Assembly: GCF_029537735.1 (NCBI RefSeq)
Contig: NZ_JARPUQ010000002.1
Span: 15,389 to 74,507 of the forward strand
Reading direction: 5' to 3'
Source: Robiginitalea aestuariiviva
GTDB lineage: Bacteria > Bacteroidota > Bacteroidia > Flavobacteriales > Flavobacteriaceae
DNA length: 59,119 nt
In this document: in pieces, positions 45,579-54,170 of the stretch
How positions within the stretch are numbered: position 1 is the first letter of the stretch
Layout of the letters: the number at the start of each line of letters is the position of its first letter
Translations under genes and position numbers: made by a program
Notes under the pieces: model-generated
Seen by the model: the letters and a program-made list of their open reading frames with translations, nothing else
Told to the model about the DNA's origin: nothing
Databases searched by the model: none

Positions 45579-46235
45579 TTAAAGGTCCAGCTTTCGGATT
45601 TCCCATCGTTGCTTTGCTGATTTCACGGCCACCAGGTGGGGCTGGAGGATTCGCGTGTGCAACTCCGGGGTTTCGTACCGGCGGGGGTCCATCATGATAT
45701 TGATCCGCTCGGTCAGCGGCCAGATCATTTCGCCTTCCGGGTTCAAAATTACCTCGGTAAAGGCGTAATCGAAAATATTCAACTGGAAGTTGTTTTTTCC
45801 CCTGAATGTCTTCTTGAAATAAATACCCACAGCCATGCCGCCGTTGAATTCGGACAAGTTCAGGTATTCGGGATTAATCAATGTTTTGCCGGTTGGTCCG
45901 ATGTACCCGTAAAACGGAATGCCATCTTCCTTCAAGACCCGGATCGGGCAGCGCCCGTCCCGGAACCTGGGGTAGGGAATAGAAGCCACGCCCTGGGATT
46001 CGGGGTCCGGGTGTTCATTCCATACCAGGTCGTCCCGGAAGGGAATCACCAGTTCTCCATCGCTGTTGATAAAGCCCCAGCGATTGCCCTGGCGTACGGC
46101 TGCCAGGCCTTCGTGGAAGGGGGTAACCTCATCCAGTTGGGTCAGGACCGGTTTGTTGATGTCGGCAACAGATTGGGCGGCCCCTGCCATGGGCAGGGCC
46201 AGAAGAGCGGTTAGCAGTAAGAAAACGCGTTTCAT
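45579..46235 (-). CDS. Secreted WG-repeat protein
   Basis: 218 residues with signal peptide (KRVFLLLTALLALPMAGAAQ). It contains WG-type beta repeats: TPFHEGLAAVRQGNRWGFINSDGELVIPF, then FRDGRCPIRVLKEDGIPFYGYIGPTGKTLINPEY. The C-terminal half (NNFQLNIFDYAFTEVILNPEG) is less clear. WG repeats are presumed binding modules; no enzymatic motif is seen. The promoter carries regulon site 5. Confidence 0.8.
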   Translation of the reverse strand: MKRVFLLLTALLALPMAGAAQSVADINKPVLTQLDEVTPFHEGLAAVRQGNRWGFINSDGELVIPFRDDLVWNEHPDPESQGVASIPYPRFRDGRCPIRVLKEDGIPFYGYIGPTGKTLINPEYLNLSEFNGGMAVGIYFKKTFRGKNNFQLNIFDYAFTEVILNPEGEMIWPLTERINIMMDPRRYETPELHTRILQPHLVAVKSAKQRWEIRKLDL

Positions 46236-46258
46236 GATTGAAGGGTTTTAAAGGTGGT

Positions 46259-46301
46259 ACAAGTTCGCACCAATTCACTGGTCCTGAAATGATATCGATC
46301 A
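46259..46301 (-). promoter_or_regulatory. CRP/FNR-type box plus promoter (regulon site 5)
   Basis: Perfect palindrome TGATATCGATCA (46290-46301) lies 23 nt from minus-strand GAACTTGT (46266-46259), 23 nt before the WG-repeat ATG. The promoter element is weaker than at other sites. Confidence 0.65.
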
Positions 46302-46308
46302 GCCTTTT

Positions 46309-46761
46309 TTAGAACATCAGTTGGGAGTATACCATATGTTTCAGGTCCCGCGGAAGGGTGTTGCGAACGTCTTCCATTTCGCCCAGGGAAACGTATCTGC
46401 GGAGGAACATAAAGGTGAGCTCAATGTACCGTTCCACCAATTCGTTTTCCTCACCCAGGTCGCCCGGGGCACTAACTCCGCAGCGGTGGCGTACCAGGGC
46501 TATAAAGTCTTCCATGGTCCGGATATCGTCCGGGGTTTTCCGGGTAGACCAGGCGTTTACGTAAACGGCTTTCAGGAACATGGGAAACTGGGCAAATAAC
46601 TGAATGGATTCGTTAATCGGGATAATGTCCCGTAGGGCGTGCAGGATGGCGGAAAGGATCCGTCCGGCTTTGTCCGTGTCCCGGCCAAAGCCCATATGCT
46701 TGGCATAGTCTTTTAAAAAGGCGTTGCCTTCGCTGGCGTATTGGTTGAAGTGTAAGGCCAT
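46309..46761 (-). CDS. DUF2267 family protein
   Basis: 150 residues, all-helical, matching DUF2267: FNQYASEGNAFLKDYAKHMGF, AGRILSAILHALRDIIPINESIQLFAQFP, then a second half ending FLRRYVSLGEMEDVRNTLPRDLKHMV. The two halves are the usual internal duplication of this family. DUF2267 genes often lie near universal stress and heat-shock genes in other bacteria; biochemical role is unknown. Under regulon site 6. Confidence 0.82.
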   Translation of the reverse strand: MALHFNQYASEGNAFLKDYAKHMGFGRDTDKAGRILSAILHALRDIIPINESIQLFAQFPMFLKAVYVNAWSTRKTPDDIRTMEDFIALVRHRCGVSAPGDLGEENELVERYIELTFMFLRRYVSLGEMEDVRNTLPRDLKHMVYSQLMF

Positions 46762-46787
46762 TTTTCCGGATTTATGGGGTTATACCC

Positions 46788-46830
46788 GGAAGATGGAGGT
46801 TTTTGGGAAATTACCCAATGACCTGGGTCA
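46788..46830 (-). promoter_or_regulatory. CRP/FNR-type box plus promoter (regulon site 6)
   Basis: TGACCTGGGTCA (46819-46830) lies 23 nt from minus-strand CATCTTCC (46795-46788), 26 nt before the DUF2267 ATG. Confidence 0.68.
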
Positions 46831-46847
46831 GGCCCGAAGTTGAACTA

Positions 46848-47549
46848 TTACCCGGGAAAATGGGCGCGGGCTTCCCCCAGGATACCTACAGCCGAGGAGG
46901 TGCCAATTCGGGTAGCCCCGGCACGGATATAAGCCAGGGCCGTTTCCAGGTTGCGTATACCCCCGGAGGCCTTTACCCCGAGTTTTCCGGACACGGCAAG
47001 GCGCATCAGCGCTACGTCTTCCAGGGTTGCCCCTGCCGGACCAAAACCCGTGGAGGTTTTTACGAAATCCCAATCTGCATCCAGCGCCAGGGCACAGAGC
47101 CTCTTTTTTTGGGATTCATCCAGATAACAAGTTTCCAGGATGAGCTTCAGGCAGGTGGCCGGGGCAGCCTTGCGCAGGGTTTTCAATTCGGCCTCCAGGT
47201 ATGCCCAATCCCCGGACTTTACCCGCCCCAGGTTTACCACCATATCCAGTTCAGTAGCCCCGGCTTCCAGGCAGGCTTCGGCCTCACAGCGCTTGGCAGG
47301 GGTGGAGGTGGCCCCCAGTGGAAAGCCCACCACGGCTGCCAGGCCTACCCCGGTCCCGGCAAGGACTTCCCGGGCCAGGCTCAGATAGCTGCCGTTTACA
47401 CAAACCGTTTTGAAATGGTGTTCGGCTGCTTCGGCACAAAGGGTGCGGATCTGGGATTCCGTTGCGGTTGGGGCAAGCAGGGTATGGTCCATATAGGCGG
47501 CCAGTGCCCTTAGGTTCTCAGGCGTTTCCATAGGGTTAAAGGTAGGCAT
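46848..47549 (-). CDS. deoC: Deoxyribose-phosphate aldolase
   Basis: 233-residue class I aldolase that splits 2-deoxyribose-5-phosphate into glyceraldehyde-3-phosphate and acetaldehyde. Conserved features are MDHTLLAPTAT at the N-terminus, ELDMVVNLGRVKSGDW (proton-relay Asp), the Schiff-base Lys in WDFVKTSTGFGPAGAT, and the second Lys in VKASGGIRNLETAL. The start is uncertain: the sequence TACCTTTA (47544-47537) lies inside the first codons and could be a promoter element, with the second ATG (47531) as a leaderless start. No CRP/FNR-type box has the right spacing for it. Confidence 0.93.
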   Translation of the reverse strand: MPTFNPMETPENLRALAAYMDHTLLAPTATESQIRTLCAEAAEHHFKTVCVNGSYLSLAREVLAGTGVGLAAVVGFPLGATSTPAKRCEAEACLEAGATELDMVVNLGRVKSGDWAYLEAELKTLRKAAPATCLKLILETCYLDESQKKRLCALALDADWDFVKTSTGFGPAGATLEDVALMRLAVSGKLGVKASGGIRNLETALAYIRAGATRIGTSSAVGILGEARAHFPG

Positions 47550-47591
47550 TCCCCGGGGGAAATCCGCGGGATCAAACCCGCGTTGCCGGAC

Positions 47592-47634
47592 TGATGGAAA
47601 TCATGGAATCCCGTGCTTCCAAAAGGTATCTTTA
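47592..47634 (+). promoter_or_regulatory. CRP/FNR-type box plus promoter (regulon site 7)
   Basis: TGATGGAAATCA (47592-47603) lies 23 nt before TATCTTTA (47627-47634), which ends 22 nt before the UspA ATG. One of the three sites with the consensus-best promoter element. Confidence 0.78.
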
Positions 47635-47656
47635 AGAGCATAAAGCCGCAGCCGCC

Positions 47657-48505
47657 ATGAAAAACGTCCTGATCCCCACCGACTTTTCCGATAATGCCAG
47701 GCATGCCCTGAACTATGCCCAGCACCTGTTCAAGGCCGAAGCCTGTACCTTCCATATCCTGCATTGCTACACCCCGGCCTTTTACCGTATGGATTATGTA
47801 ATGGGCGGCCCCGAGGTGAGCGCCATCCCGGATACCGGGGTTGACCTTTCCCTGGCCGGGCTGGAGCAAACCCTGGAGGACGCAAAGCGGGATTTTCCCA
47901 ACCCGCTGCACCGCTTTGAGATGCGCTCTGAATTCAATACCCTGACGGATGCCATACAGGAGGTGTCCCAAGCGGTCCCCCTGGACCTTATTGTCATGGG
48001 GACCCGGGGGGCAAGCGGCGCCAAGCAATTCTTCCTGGGGTCCAATACCGTTTTTGCCATCCGCAAGGCGCAGGTACCCTTACTGGCTGTACCGGAAAGG
48101 GCGCGCTTCCACCCCTTGCGCACCATCCTGTTCCCGCACGATTATCTGTATCCGGTTGGCCGGGAGGACCTGCAACCCCTGTTGCAGCTGGCCACAGCCC
48201 AGGACGCCAGGGTCATGCTGTTGCACATCGATGCGCCCGGCGGGCTTACCGATAGCCAAAAGGACCACAAAGCCGGCCTGGAGCGCGGGCTGGGTTACCT
48301 GGACTATGAGACCGTTGCAGTGGAAGCCGAAAACATCCCCCAGGCCATCCTGGAGTTTACCGAGACCCACCCCATAGACCTGTTGGCCATGATGAACCGC
48401 AAGCATACGGTACTGGAGCGGTTGCTGCAACGCCAGAAGGTAGACCAGATCGGATTCCACATACAAATCCCCTTTCTGGTCATTCCGGATCATTCGGCTC
48501 AGTAA
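47657..48505 (+). CDS. Tandem universal stress protein (UspA family)
   Basis: 282 residues with two Usp folds. The first (1-145) has MKNVLIPTDFSDNARHALNYAQ and the ATP-binding-type loop DLIVMGTRGASGAKQFFLGSNT followed by VPLLAVP. The second (about 150-282) starts RTILFPHDYLYPVG and ends IPFLVIP, with the nucleotide loop degenerate (LLAMMNRKHTVLERLLQRQ). Usp proteins support survival under starvation, oxygen limitation and other stress. Under regulon site 7, convergent with a second Usp gene. Confidence 0.88.
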   Translation: MKNVLIPTDFSDNARHALNYAQHLFKAEACTFHILHCYTPAFYRMDYVMGGPEVSAIPDTGVDLSLAGLEQTLEDAKRDFPNPLHRFEMRSEFNTLTDAIQEVSQAVPLDLIVMGTRGASGAKQFFLGSNTVFAIRKAQVPLLAVPERARFHPLRTILFPHDYLYPVGREDLQPLLQLATAQDARVMLLHIDAPGGLTDSQKDHKAGLERGLGYLDYETVAVEAENIPQAILEFTETHPIDLLAMMNRKHTVLERLLQRQKVDQIGFHIQIPFLVIPDHSAQ

Positions 48506-48553
48506 GCCTCTTTCGCATGTTCAGAAAGGGGAAGCCCTGTGGTTTTTCCGATA

Positions 48554-49414
48554 TCAGAAGAACAGGGTTTGCAGGTTTTGTTCGTTAAAACTCAAAAGCG
48601 GGATGTGGCTTGCGGAAGCCATTTGTTTTACCAGGTCCTTGCGGAACCAGCGTTTTACGCGGTCCCTGTGGTTGCGCTCCAGCATCCCGATCAGGCCGGC
48701 ATGCAGGTGTTCCGAATAGTCCTTAAGCGTATGGGCTACATCTTTGGATTCCAGGAGTTCGAAGTACAGGTTTTCATAATCCGTACGCTCCTGCAGCATG
48801 GATTTGAACCAGGCCATTTGGGAATCCCCAATATGCTCACGGTCCGCGGTTACATGCACCACCCGCACTTCGGCATCAAATGCCCTGGCCAGGGCAATTA
48901 CCTTTTCGAGGGCCTTGAGGTCTTCCACTTCAAAGTCTGTGGCGTAAACCATACTGGCCGGTTCTTCAAACCGGTATCCGGCGGGTACGGCCAATACGGG
49001 GCAGGGGGCTTTGTCGATAAGTTTCTTGGTGGTACTGCCCATAATGGTCTCCATCAGGCGGGTTTCGCCCTTCATTCCCACCACGATCAGCCGGGCATGC
49101 CATTCGGAGGCTTTGGAAATAATCCCGGAGAGTACGGACATATTTTCAACGGGTTCTATCTGAAGCTGCGGCAGGGTTTCTTCGGGCTTGCCCGCGTTCT
49201 CATAGAAGCGCTCCAGGCGCCTGCGCTCCGAAGCGATAGCGTCTGTATGCAGGCGGGGGTAGGGCGCCTGTAATTCCGTGCCCAGCACAGAGGGCACATC
49301 GAAGACATGGGTCAGCACCAGGCGCATTCCCAGCATCCGACTCAGGGTCTGGGCGCATTGGAGGGCAGATACCGATGCTTCGGAGTAGTCTGTGGCGTAT
49401 AGGATGGATTTCAT
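48554..49414 (-). CDS. Tandem universal stress protein (UspA family)
   Basis: 286 residues from ATG 49414 (MKSILYATDYSEASVSALQCAQ); the longer upstream frame overlaps the promoter and is rejected. Usp domain one (1-150) contains ARLIVVGMKGETRLMETIMGSTTKKLI and CPVLAVP, a good GxxG(9x)GS/T-type ATP loop. Domain two (about 155-286) has SMVYATDFEVEDLKALEKVIALA and HAGLIGMLERNHRDRVKRWF, where the loop is degenerate. Probably an ATP-binding stress protein. Under regulon site 8. Confidence 0.88.
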   Translation of the reverse strand: MKSILYATDYSEASVSALQCAQTLSRMLGMRLVLTHVFDVPSVLGTELQAPYPRLHTDAIASERRRLERFYENAGKPEETLPQLQIEPVENMSVLSGIISKASEWHARLIVVGMKGETRLMETIMGSTTKKLIDKAPCPVLAVPAGYRFEEPASMVYATDFEVEDLKALEKVIALARAFDAEVRVVHVTADREHIGDSQMAWFKSMLQERTDYENLYFELLESKDVAHTLKDYSEHLHAGLIGMLERNHRDRVKRWFRKDLVKQMASASHIPLLSFNEQNLQTLFF

Positions 49415-49436
49415 GGTTGAATACTTTAGGGTTCCA

Positions 49437-49479
49437 TAAAGATAGGTCCGGAATGCCGGGGCGTAAATGACTTGCATCA
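49437..49479 (-). promoter_or_regulatory. CRP/FNR-type box plus promoter (regulon site 8)
   Basis: TGACTTGCATCA (49468-49479) lies 23 nt from minus-strand TATCTTTA (49444-49437), 22 nt before the UspA ATG. Spacing and leader length are identical to site 7. Confidence 0.78.
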
Positions 49480-49548
49480 GGGAGTAAAAAGCGTTCGGAC
49501 ACCTTTGAATTATGGGGAAATCCCTTTCGCCGGGATGGGTTAATCCCC

Positions 49549-49556
49549 TACCTTTG
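49549..49556 (+). promoter_or_regulatory. Probable promoter of pta-ackA
   Basis: TACCTTTG matches the flavobacterial TAnnTTTG element and ends 28 nt before the pta ATG. No CRP/FNR-type box lies 23 nt upstream, so this operon appears to be outside the regulon. Confidence 0.55.
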
Positions 49557-49584
49557 CGGTGGCAATTGAAACCTGTTTTCTCCC

Positions 49585-51678
49585 ATGAATAAAGCCATTT
49601 ACATAGCTACCATCGAGGCCTTCAGCGGCAAATCCATCATCTCCCTGGGCCTGATGCAACTCCTCCTGGGTAAAATGGCCCGGGTGGGATATTTCCGTCC
49701 CGTTATAGACGATTATCCGGAGGGGACCCGGGACAACCACATCGAAACTATCCTGGAACACTTTAACCTCCCTATGGCTTATGAAGAAACCTATGCCTGC
49801 ACACGCAGCCAGGTGGTGCTTAAGCTAAGCCGGGATCAGGAAGACGAGGTGGTAGACAGCATCATCGAAAAATACAAGCGCATCGAAAGCCGTTTCGACT
49901 TTGTGCTGGTAGAGGGCACGGATTTTACAGGGGAGGGAGCCATCATAGAGTGGGATTTCAATGTCCTGATCGCCAAAAACCTGGGGTTGCCTACCATTGT
50001 CCTTTCCACCGGGGTGGGCAAGGGCCTGGAAGAATTTGTCAATGCCCTGGCCCTGGCCTGTGATTCCTTTAAGGACAAGGGGGTGGAGGTCCTGATGGCG
50101 GTTGCCAATAAGATACAACCCGAAAACCGGGAGCTGGTCCTGCAGCGGCTCGGGGAACAACTGCCCGAAGGGGTTCTTACGGCGGCTATCCCGCTGAACC
50201 CGACCCTGGGGAACCCCAGCATGCGCGAAATTGTGGAAGCAGTACAGGGAGAAGTCCTGTTCGGGAAGGAAAACCTGGAGCGGCAGGTAGGTCATTACGG
50301 GGTAGGGGCCATGCAGTTGCGGAATTACCTCACCCATATAGGGGAAGATACTTTGGTGGTCACCCCGGGGGACCGGGCGGATATCATCCTGGGGGCGCTG
50401 CAGGCGCACCTGTCTGCCAATTACCCGTCTATCTCCGGGATTATCCTGACGGGAGGATTACTGCCGGAAGCGCCCATTATCAAGCTTATTGAAGGCTTGT
50501 CCGAGGTGGTACCCATTGTTTCCGCCCAGGGGGGCACGTTTTCCGTAGCCAATACCGTAGGTTCCATACAGCCCCGGATCTACGCCGGCAACGCCCTGAA
50601 GATTGAAACCTCCCTGAAGGACTTTTCTACCTATGTGCCCGAGGACGAATTAACCGAGCGGCTGGTTACCTTCCAGCCCAACGGGATTACCCCCAGGATG
50701 TTTCAGTACAACCTGTTGAAGAAGGCACAAACAACCCCCAAACACATCGTATTGCCGGAGGGGACAGATTCGCGTATCCTCCGGGCCACCCGGGACCTGA
50801 TCCACCACGGGGCGGCCCGCCTGACCCTGCTGGGCGACCCGGAGCTGATCCGCGCCCGGGTTAAGGACCTGAAACTGGACCTGGACCTGAATACCGTAAC
50901 TGTGCTGGACCCGCGTTCCGCTCCCCGTTTTGAGGAGTATGCGGAAACCCTCTATGAACTCCGCAAACACAAAAACATGGACATGACCATGGCCCGGGAC
51001 CTGATGACGGATGTTTCATATTTCGGGACCATGATGGTCTACAAAGGCCATGCAGATGGGATGGTTTCAGGCGCCGCCCACACCACGCAACACACCATTC
51101 GCCCGGCCCTGCAGTTTGTGAAAACACGCCCAGGGGTTTCCCTGGTATCCTCAATTTTCTTTATGTGTCTGCCCGACCGTGTTGTGGTCTTCGGAGACTG
51201 TGCCATCAACCCCAATCCCACGGCAGCCGAACTGGCAGCCATTGCCATTTCTTCCGCAGATACCTCCATGGCCTTTGGTATCGAACCCCGGATTGCCATG
51301 CTGTCCTATTCCTCCGGAAGCTCCGGGAAGGGAGCCGATGTGGAACGCGTACGGGAGGCGACCGCCCTGGTGCGGGCCCAGCGCCCGGATCTGAAGATAG
51401 AGGGCCCCATTCAATACGATGCTGCAGTAAGCCCGGAAGTAGGCCGGAGCAAACTCCCGGACTCTGAGGTGGCAGGTCGCGCCACTGTTTTTATCTTTCC
51501 GGACCTCAATACCGGGAACAACACCTATAAGGCCGTTCAGCGGGAAACCGGCGCCCTGGCAATAGGGCCTATGCTGCAAGGGCTCAATAAACCGGTAAAT
51601 GACCTGAGCCGCGGCTGTACTGAAGAGGATATCTTCAACACCGTTGTCATTACGGCTATCCAGGCCCAGGAAGTATAA
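49585..51678 (+). CDS. pta: Phosphate acetyltransferase
   Basis: 697-residue enzyme interconverting acetyl-CoA and acetyl phosphate. It is the long, three-part form: an N-terminal P-loop-like AAA_26 domain (about 1-215, AIYIATIEAFSGKSIISLGL), a DRTGG domain (about 220-330), and the catalytic PTA_PTB domain (about 375-690) with HIVLPEGTDSRILRA, DGMVSGAAHTTQHTIRPAL and ATVFIFPDLNTGNNTYKAVQR. The pair pta-ackA (21 nt apart) makes ATP and acetate during overflow or oxygen-limited growth. Acetyl phosphate can also phosphorylate response regulators. Confidence 0.96.
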   Translation: MNKAIYIATIEAFSGKSIISLGLMQLLLGKMARVGYFRPVIDDYPEGTRDNHIETILEHFNLPMAYEETYACTRSQVVLKLSRDQEDEVVDSIIEKYKRIESRFDFVLVEGTDFTGEGAIIEWDFNVLIAKNLGLPTIVLSTGVGKGLEEFVNALALACDSFKDKGVEVLMAVANKIQPENRELVLQRLGEQLPEGVLTAAIPLNPTLGNPSMREIVEAVQGEVLFGKENLERQVGHYGVGAMQLRNYLTHIGEDTLVVTPGDRADIILGALQAHLSANYPSISGIILTGGLLPEAPIIKLIEGLSEVVPIVSAQGGTFSVANTVGSIQPRIYAGNALKIETSLKDFSTYVPEDELTERLVTFQPNGITPRMFQYNLLKKAQTTPKHIVLPEGTDSRILRATRDLIHHGAARLTLLGDPELIRARVKDLKLDLDLNTVTVLDPRSAPRFEEYAETLYELRKHKNMDMTMARDLMTDVSYFGTMMVYKGHADGMVSGAAHTTQHTIRPALQFVKTRPGVSLVSSIFFMCLPDRVVVFGDCAINPNPTAAELAAIAISSADTSMAFGIEPRIAMLSYSSGSSGKGADVERVREATALVRAQRPDLKIEGPIQYDAAVSPEVGRSKLPDSEVAGRATVFIFPDLNTGNNTYKAVQRETGALAIGPMLQGLNKPVNDLSRGCTEEDIFNTVVITAIQAQEV

Positions 51679-51699
51679 TCGCGAAACCTATTCCCTACG

Positions 51700-52890
51700 A
51701 TGCAAACCAAAATCCTAGTCCTGAACAGCGGGAGCTCTTCCCTTAAATTCCAGCTTTTAAAAATGCCTTCGGAGCAACGCCTCTGCCAGGGCCTGGTGGA
51801 ACGAATCGGAGGGGAAGGTCCGCGGATGCGCGTAAAGGCAGGTGGCAGGGAATGGGAATCCGAACTGGATGCCCCAGACCACGGAAGTGCGCTGGAGGCC
51901 ATTGTACAGGTACTTACGGATCCTCAGTACCAGCTATTGGAAGATGCCGGGCAACTGGCGGCAGTGGGGCACCGGGTGGTGCATGGCGGTCCCCGCTACA
52001 ACCAAACCGTGGCGATCACGGAAGACGTTAAACAAACCATTGAAGAACTGTCCCGCCTGGCCCCCCTGCACAACCCGCCCAATCTGGAAGGGATCCGGGT
52101 GGCCGAAGCCTGTTTCCCCCGGGCCGTGCAGGTTGCCGTTTTCGATACGGCTTACCACAGAAGTATCCCCGAACACGCTCGCAGATACGCCCTGCCCGAG
52201 GAACTTTACCAGGAACACGACATCCAGGTTTTTGGCTTCCACGGTACTTCTCACCAGTATGTGGCCGGGGAAATGGCTGCCGAGTTGCCTGCCGATGGCA
52301 AGATGGTAAGCCTCCACCTTGGGAATGGTTGCAGCGCCACAGCCATTCGCGGCGGAAAGAGTGTAGACCACAGCCTGGGCTTTACCCCGGGTAACGGACT
52401 CATTATGGGGTCGCGCAGTGGCGACATCGACCATGGTATAGTCCTCTATCTGGCCGAAGCGCTGGGCTACAAGCCCGGGGAGCTTCGCCAGCTCTTCAAT
52501 GCGGAAAGCGGGCTTAAAGGCCTCACCGGGTATAGCGACCTGAGGGATGTGGAAGCCGGGGAAGCCCGGGGCGATGCCGCCTGCCGTCTGGCGCTGGAAA
52601 TGACGGCCTACCGGATCCGGAAATACATCGGGGCGTACGCCGCAGCCATGGACGGGCTGGATGCCCTGGTCTTCACAGCCGGGATCGGGGAGCATTCCAG
52701 TCGGATGCGGGAACTGGTATGCCGCGGCCTGACCTATCTGGGCCTGCACCTGGATGCAGGGCGTAACCAGAACCCCGGTGAGGGAAAACAAGCCATCCAC
52801 ACCCCGGATTCCCGGGTGTCTATCTGGATTGTCCCTACCGATGAGGAACTGGAAATTGCCCGCCAGACCTATGCGGTACTGGGGGCATAA
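51700..52890 (+). CDS. ackA: Acetate kinase
   Basis: 396-residue enzyme of the ASKHA superfamily that converts acetyl phosphate and ADP to acetate and ATP. Conserved segments are ILVLNSGSSSLKFQL, GHRVVHGGPRYNQ, AVFDTAYHRSIP, FGFHGTSHQYVA, SLHLGNGCSATAI, GLIMGSRSGDIDHGI and LDALVFTAGIGEHSS. Length matches AckA. It is convergent with the coiled-coil gene downstream. Confidence 0.96.
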   Translation: MQTKILVLNSGSSSLKFQLLKMPSEQRLCQGLVERIGGEGPRMRVKAGGREWESELDAPDHGSALEAIVQVLTDPQYQLLEDAGQLAAVGHRVVHGGPRYNQTVAITEDVKQTIEELSRLAPLHNPPNLEGIRVAEACFPRAVQVAVFDTAYHRSIPEHARRYALPEELYQEHDIQVFGFHGTSHQYVAGEMAAELPADGKMVSLHLGNGCSATAIRGGKSVDHSLGFTPGNGLIMGSRSGDIDHGIVLYLAEALGYKPGELRQLFNAESGLKGLTGYSDLRDVEAGEARGDAACRLALEMTAYRIRKYIGAYAAAMDGLDALVFTAGIGEHSSRMRELVCRGLTYLGLHLDAGRNQNPGEGKQAIHTPDSRVSIWIVPTDEELEIARQTYAVLGA

Positions 52891-52908
52891 CCCTATGAAT
52901 AGAGAGGC

Positions 52909-53319
52909 TTACCAGTTACGGGCGTAGCCAAACACCATTTTTTTGAATTCGCGGAAATCCGCGCCAAACACTTCCATTTTACCGGCCAGGCGACGGTGTT
53001 CGTCCCGATAGTCCGCGTCGGCCAGCCCGGCTTCTGCCCGTTGGATGCGGCTTAGCAGCTGTTCATGAGCCAGGAGTTCCTCGGCCAGGTACTCAAAGAG
53101 CATCTGATGAAGCCGGTCCAGGTTCGCGAGCATGCCGGTATAAGCAGCCTGGTCCTGTACTTGCTCCCGGCGCTGGCGAAGCAGGGAGTCAAAAAATCGC
53201 GTTTCATCTTTCCAGAAGGCAACGGTTTCCAGCCACTCCTGGCTTTGCCGGTGCAGTTCTTCCAGCCCTTCTGCCAGCAGGTAGTCACTGCGGGAGATGA
53301 GTTTTTTGGTGGGGTTCAT
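52909..53319 (-). CDS. Small coiled-coil protein
   Basis: 136 residues, highly charged and almost entirely helical by composition (LAEGLEELHRQSQEWLETVAFWKDETRFFDSLL..., LDRLHQMLFEYLAEELLAHEQLLSRIQRAE). No membrane helix, no catalytic motif, no family I can name. It starts 10 nt after the sigma-like gene and shares its promoter (regulon site 9). It could be a partner or anti-factor of that regulator; this is inferred from gene order only. Confidence 0.68.
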   Translation of the reverse strand: MNPTKKLISRSDYLLAEGLEELHRQSQEWLETVAFWKDETRFFDSLLRQRREQVQDQAAYTGMLANLDRLHQMLFEYLAEELLAHEQLLSRIQRAEAGLADADYRDEHRRLAGKMEVFGADFREFKKMVFGYARNW

Positions 53320-53329
53320 GGGGGTATCT

Positions 53330-54100
53330 TTAAAATTCTTCTAATTTTTCCTTCAGGGATAATTGCAGGATTTCCCGGGTGCGCTCCAGGGTGCGGGATA
53401 CTTCAGCCACGGATTGCATCTTGATGGCGGCAATTTCCTCCAGGCTGAAGAGCTGCTCGTGAGCCAGTTCAAAGACGCTGCGCATCTGGGCCGGCATACT
53501 GAAGAGCAGGCGCTCCAGGTGTTCTGCAGCATCCGGAGCCGGCCGGTTGGCGTCGGTCAGGGCCATCATGTCCTCGTGCGCATCGTCCAGGAAGATGTTC
53601 TGCAAGAGGTGGCGGTGGTCCTGATAGGAGATATCGTCCAGTTCTTCCAGCATCACCAGGTCCCCGTCCCCGTCCGTGCTGAAGTTTTCCAGCATTTCGG
53701 AGTATTCGGCCCGGAGGTAGTCGTCCAGGTTGTCGTAAAATACGGCATCAAAGACCTCCTCTACCTCCATGTCTTCCAGGAGTTTTTCGGCCCGGTTAAA
53801 TAACCAGCTGTGGAAGGCTTCCGCAGAAGGAACTTCGTCAAGGTGGTCCAACACCTCCAGGAACAACTGGTCAAAAAAATCGTCAGGCTTGTATTTGTTA
53901 TGGGAAATCACCCCCTTGGCCAGGGCCAGCCTCAGGCCACGGGTAATGTAACGTTTTACGTCGGGCAGGACTTTCAGCAATACTTCGTTGAAGGCCTTGC
54001 GGTTGTCTTCGGCTTGCAGGGCTACCAGCCTCGGGTAACTCTCGGCGACAAACCGGTTAAATTCGGCCTGCCGTTTGTCGTAGTGCACCTTATTTTTCAT
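53330..54100 (-). CDS. Divergent sigma-70-family (ECF-like) regulator
   Basis: 256 residues. The C-terminal 60 residues resemble sigma region 4 (LLFSMPAQMRSVFELAHEQLFSLEEIAAIKMQSVAEVSRTLERTREILQLSL), with the helix-turn-helix in SLEEIAAIKMQSVAEVSRTL. The N-terminal half (AEDNRKAFNEVLLKVLPDVKRYITRGL, then KPDDFFDQLFLEVLDHLDE) aligns only loosely with region 2, and a long acidic insert lies between (NLDDYLRAEYSEMLENFSTDGDGDLVML). It may be a very divergent sigma factor or a DNA-binding regulator that kept only region 4. Under regulon site 9. Confidence 0.65.
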   Translation of the reverse strand: MKNKVHYDKRQAEFNRFVAESYPRLVALQAEDNRKAFNEVLLKVLPDVKRYITRGLRLALAKGVISHNKYKPDDFFDQLFLEVLDHLDEVPSAEAFHSWLFNRAEKLLEDMEVEEVFDAVFYDNLDDYLRAEYSEMLENFSTDGDGDLVMLEELDDISYQDHRHLLQNIFLDDAHEDMMALTDANRPAPDAAEHLERLLFSMPAQMRSVFELAHEQLFSLEEIAAIKMQSVAEVSRTLERTREILQLSLKEKLEEF

Positions 54101-54127
54101 GACGCCTACCTATTTTGGGATTACACC

Positions 54128-54170
54128 TGAAGTTCCGTAATGCCCTGCCCAAAACAAATGATCTTTATCA
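54128..54170 (-). promoter_or_regulatory. CRP/FNR-type box plus promoter (regulon site 9)
   Basis: TGATCTTTATCA (54159-54170) lies 23 nt from minus-strand GAACTTCA (54135-54128), 27 nt before the sigma-like ATG. The box overlaps the stop codon of the upstream response regulator gene. Confidence 0.66.

Noticed and set aside
49415-49477. Longer start of the second UspA gene
   Set aside because: The added residues cover the promoter element and box, and are absent from the Usp family; MKSILYATDYS is the usual start.
49480-49585. Regulon box at 49468 serving pta on the plus strand
   Set aside because: The nearest plus-strand element (CACCTTTG) is at 20 nt rather than 23, while the minus-strand spacing is exact for UspA. 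The pta promoter candidate at 49549 has no box.
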